Shown one piece after another: positions 34,946 to 36,688 of a stretch of 36,688 bases of DNA. Position 1 is the first letter of the stretch; each line of letters starts with the position of its first letter. The position numbers and the translations under genes are program-made. The notes under the pieces are model-generated. The model was not told the DNA's origin. It was given only the letters and a program-made list of their open reading frames with translations, and did not search any database. The stretch is from Planctomycetota bacterium. Its GTDB lineage: Bacteria > Planctomycetota > Phycisphaerae > UBA1845. The stretch lies in the NCBI GenBank assembly GCA_024276605.1, contig JAJRWX010000081.1, positions 1 to 36,688 on the forward strand, written 5' to 3'.

Positions 34946-36688
34946 ATGCCCGAGGCAGGAACATGGCGATTCAAGAAGATGGAGCGGGCCGACCCAAACG
35001 TCGACCCGATCCAGACCGAGTTCTTCACGACCGAGGCATTGTCCAGCCTCAGTGACGCCCTGTTGCGGGAGGTAGTCCAGAACGCGCTGGACGCGACGGA
35101 CGGCTCCTCGCCAGTGCGTGTGCGATTCGACCTGACCGGAATAGATGAACCGCTCCGTGGGGATGCTGCAGCAAAGTACCTGTCCGGACTCACTGAGCAT
35201 CTGACAGAAGGGTTGTCCCAGCCGCCGCACAACCTGTCCGAAATGCCGTTTATGGTGATCGAGGACTTCTCGACGGTTGGCTTGACAGGAGACTACGAGC
35301 AGCATGATGACGCCCCCCATATCGGTGATGCAGTCGTCAAGAACAACTTCTACTACTTCTTCCGCAACATCGGGCGATCCGCGAAGTCGGAGAAGGAGCG
35401 GGGGCGCTGGGGGCTGGGCAAGACGGTGTTTCCTGCATCGTCGCGGATCCAATCCTTCCTTGGCCTCACGATGCGGGATCAGGAACCTCGAACCCTCCTG
35501 ATGGGCCAATCTGTTCTCCGAACACACAAGGTGGGGGACGATCGTCACAACCCATATGGCTACTACGGCGTATTCGCATCCGACGGCTTTCAGCTCCCGA
35601 TCCAGCAACACGAGGCGGCTGGTGAGTTCGCGCGGGACTTTGGCCTTACGAGAAACGGCGATACGGGTCTTTCCATCGTCGTGCCATATCCTCACGAGGA
35701 GATCGCCGCAGAGGATATCATTCGGTCGGCGATTCTTCATTTCTATGTGCCGATACTCGCCTGTGACTTGGAGGTCGAGGTCGTTCGAGGAGCGGATCGC
35801 TGGTCGCTTACTCTTGGAAACATCTGTGATGTTACGCGCAGTCTCGACTGGGCGTCATACCCTGTGGACGCTGATTCGCTCCTTACCTTATTCAGATTTG
35901 CCGAGTGGGCCATCTTCATCCTTGAGGACGGAAGCGAGGTGACTCGGCTAGAGGAACCGCCAGTCTCGCTGCGATGGAGCAAAGACCTTTTTTCTGGTGA
36001 TGCCCTCGAAACGCTGCGGCACCAGTTCGAGTCGGGCGACGCGCTGGCGTTCAGGGTGCCAGTGACGGTTGAGCGCATCGGCGCGGATTCGGCCCGATCA
36101 CACTTTCATGTCGTTCTCCAGCGAGACGAAGCTGCGGACAGGGGCCGGAGTCACTTCGTGCGCGAGGGGCTGACCATTACGGAGGTCGGTGCCAGAAATC
36201 GCACTAGGAATGTTTGCGGAATTGTGTTCATCGACGATGCACCGCTGTCGCAGATGCTGGGCGATGCGGAGAATCCGGCCCACACTGACTGGACGCCACG
36301 ACGCACCAATCTTACAGACCACTATGTGAAGCCGGAGAGAATTATTCGGTTCGTCAAAGACAGTGTCGTAAAACTGGCCACCCTGCTGTCACGCCCGCCG
36401 GAGGAGCGTGATGAGGAGCTGCTTCGGGACATTCTACACTACGAGTTGGAGGTCGAGGACGGCACTGGTTCTGCCGCAGGCAATAAAGGTGGTCGGCGGC
36501 GACGCGGGCGAACTACGCCAGTTATCGTGCCACCTTCCCCTGAACGGAGGCCAAGCGTTTTTCGGGTCACGAAAATCGCTGGAGGCTATCGCATCGCGCG
36601 CAACCCGGAGGCGGATTTCAGACGAACTCGGATACGCACACGGGTCGCGTACCACACGCGGCACGGGAATCCGTTCCCCAAGTATCAC
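34946..36688 (+). CDS. GHKL-fold ATPase (MutL/MORC-like) of a defence cluster, partial
   Basis: The ATG at 34946 has GGAGG 9 nt upstream. The frame is open to the window end (581 codons; the 3' end is missing). Nucleotide-binding motifs of the GHKL superfamily are visible: N box LREVVQNALDATDG (E42, N46), motif II VIEDFSTVGLTG (D107) and the glycine lid GRWGLGKT (153-160). The later region has a transducer-like beta fold and a basic linker GGRRRRGR (about 514-521). Related ATPases occur beside C5 methyltransferases, Vsr and Z1-type helicase or nuclease genes in bacterial restriction-modification-like islands, as known from comparative work on MORC origins. The partner helicase or nuclease would lie beyond the window. 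ATP-driven DNA clamping is inferred. Confidence 0.85.
   Translation, partial: MPEAGTWRFKKMERADPNVDPIQTEFFTTEALSSLSDALLREVVQNALDATDGSSPVRVRFDLTGIDEPLRGDAAAKYLSGLTEHLTEGLSQPPHNLSEMPFMVIEDFSTVGLTGDYEQHDDAPHIGDAVVKNNFYYFFRNIGRSAKSEKERGRWGLGKTVFPASSRIQSFLGLTMRDQEPRTLLMGQSVLRTHKVGDDRHNPYGYYGVFASDGFQLPIQQHEAAGEFARDFGLTRNGDTGLSIVVPYPHEEIAAEDIIRSAILHFYVPILACDLEVEVVRGADRWSLTLGNICDVTRSLDWASYPVDADSLLTLFRFAEWAIFILEDGSEVTRLEEPPVSLRWSKDLFSGDALETLRHQFESGDALAFRVPVTVERIGADSARSHFHVVLQRDEAADRGRSHFVREGLTITEVGARNRTRNVCGIVFIDDAPLSQMLGDAENPAHTDWTPRRTNLTDHYVKPERIIRFVKDSVVKLATLLSRPPEERDEELLRDILHYELEVEDGTGSAAGNKGGRRRRGRTTPVIVPPSPERRPSVFRVTKIAGGYRIARNPEADFRRTRIRTRVAYHTRHGNPFPKYH

Noticed and set aside
34769-35740. A 323-codon minus-strand open frame
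   Set aside because: It overlaps the GHKL ATPase gene and the end of the 214-aa gene, has no start signal, and its product is rich in Arg/Pro/Cys without domain motifs. It is a shadow of GC-rich coding DNA.

Overview
The window looks like chromosomal DNA of an uncultured planctomycete, most likely in or near the Phycisphaerae. Evidence: Cys-rich secreted proteins with a 'VPTMSEWG' C-terminal sorting tail, a giant dockerin-like/beta-helix secreted protein, an ECF sigma factor paired with a Ser/Thr kinase-TPR receptor, and many short dispersed non-coding repeats between genes. The assignment is an inference; there is no rRNA or tRNA here.

Layout. (1) 1-3230, minus strand: Mu-like phage head genes (protease/scaffold cut by the window edge, DUF935 portal, large terminase). 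(2) 3231-14194: ordinary chromosomal genes (a secreted sorting-tail protein, small zinc-ribbon proteins, membrane proteins, a PQQ-type beta-propeller protein, a fatty acyl desaturase, a secreted M3 oligopeptidase). They are separated by at least four families of dispersed repeats, including a 178-bp MITE-like element whose end supplies the stop codon of the peptidase gene. (3) 14195-24067: a 2036-residue secreted protein divergent from an ECF sigma factor/Ser-Thr kinase pair. (4) 24286-31835: a complete-looking but atypical subtype I-E CRISPR-Cas locus. (5) 31872-36688: a GC-richer defence cluster with a C5 cytosine methyltransferase, Vsr endonuclease, an unknown basic protein and a GHKL/MORC-like ATPase cut by the window end.

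The main discovery is the CRISPR locus. In transcription order on the minus strand it reads: 54-aa ORF, cas8e, cas7e, cas5e, cas6e, cas1, cas2, then 22 identical repeats. Cas5 is about 140 residues longer than usual and carries a C-terminal zinc-ribbon HNH nuclease domain. No cas3 and no separate cse2/cas11 gene is present. The likely working model is a Cascade that cuts its target with the HNH domain carried on Cas5 rather than recruiting Cas3. HNH-fused Cas5 type I-E variants have been reported from large-scale CRISPR mining, so the class is known but rare. The 54-aa ORF, the lack of room for a leader, and the missing small-subunit gene are additional features worth testing.

The two defence modules are adjacent and both mobile in character, so 24286-36688 reads as a defence island placed beside core planctomycete genes.
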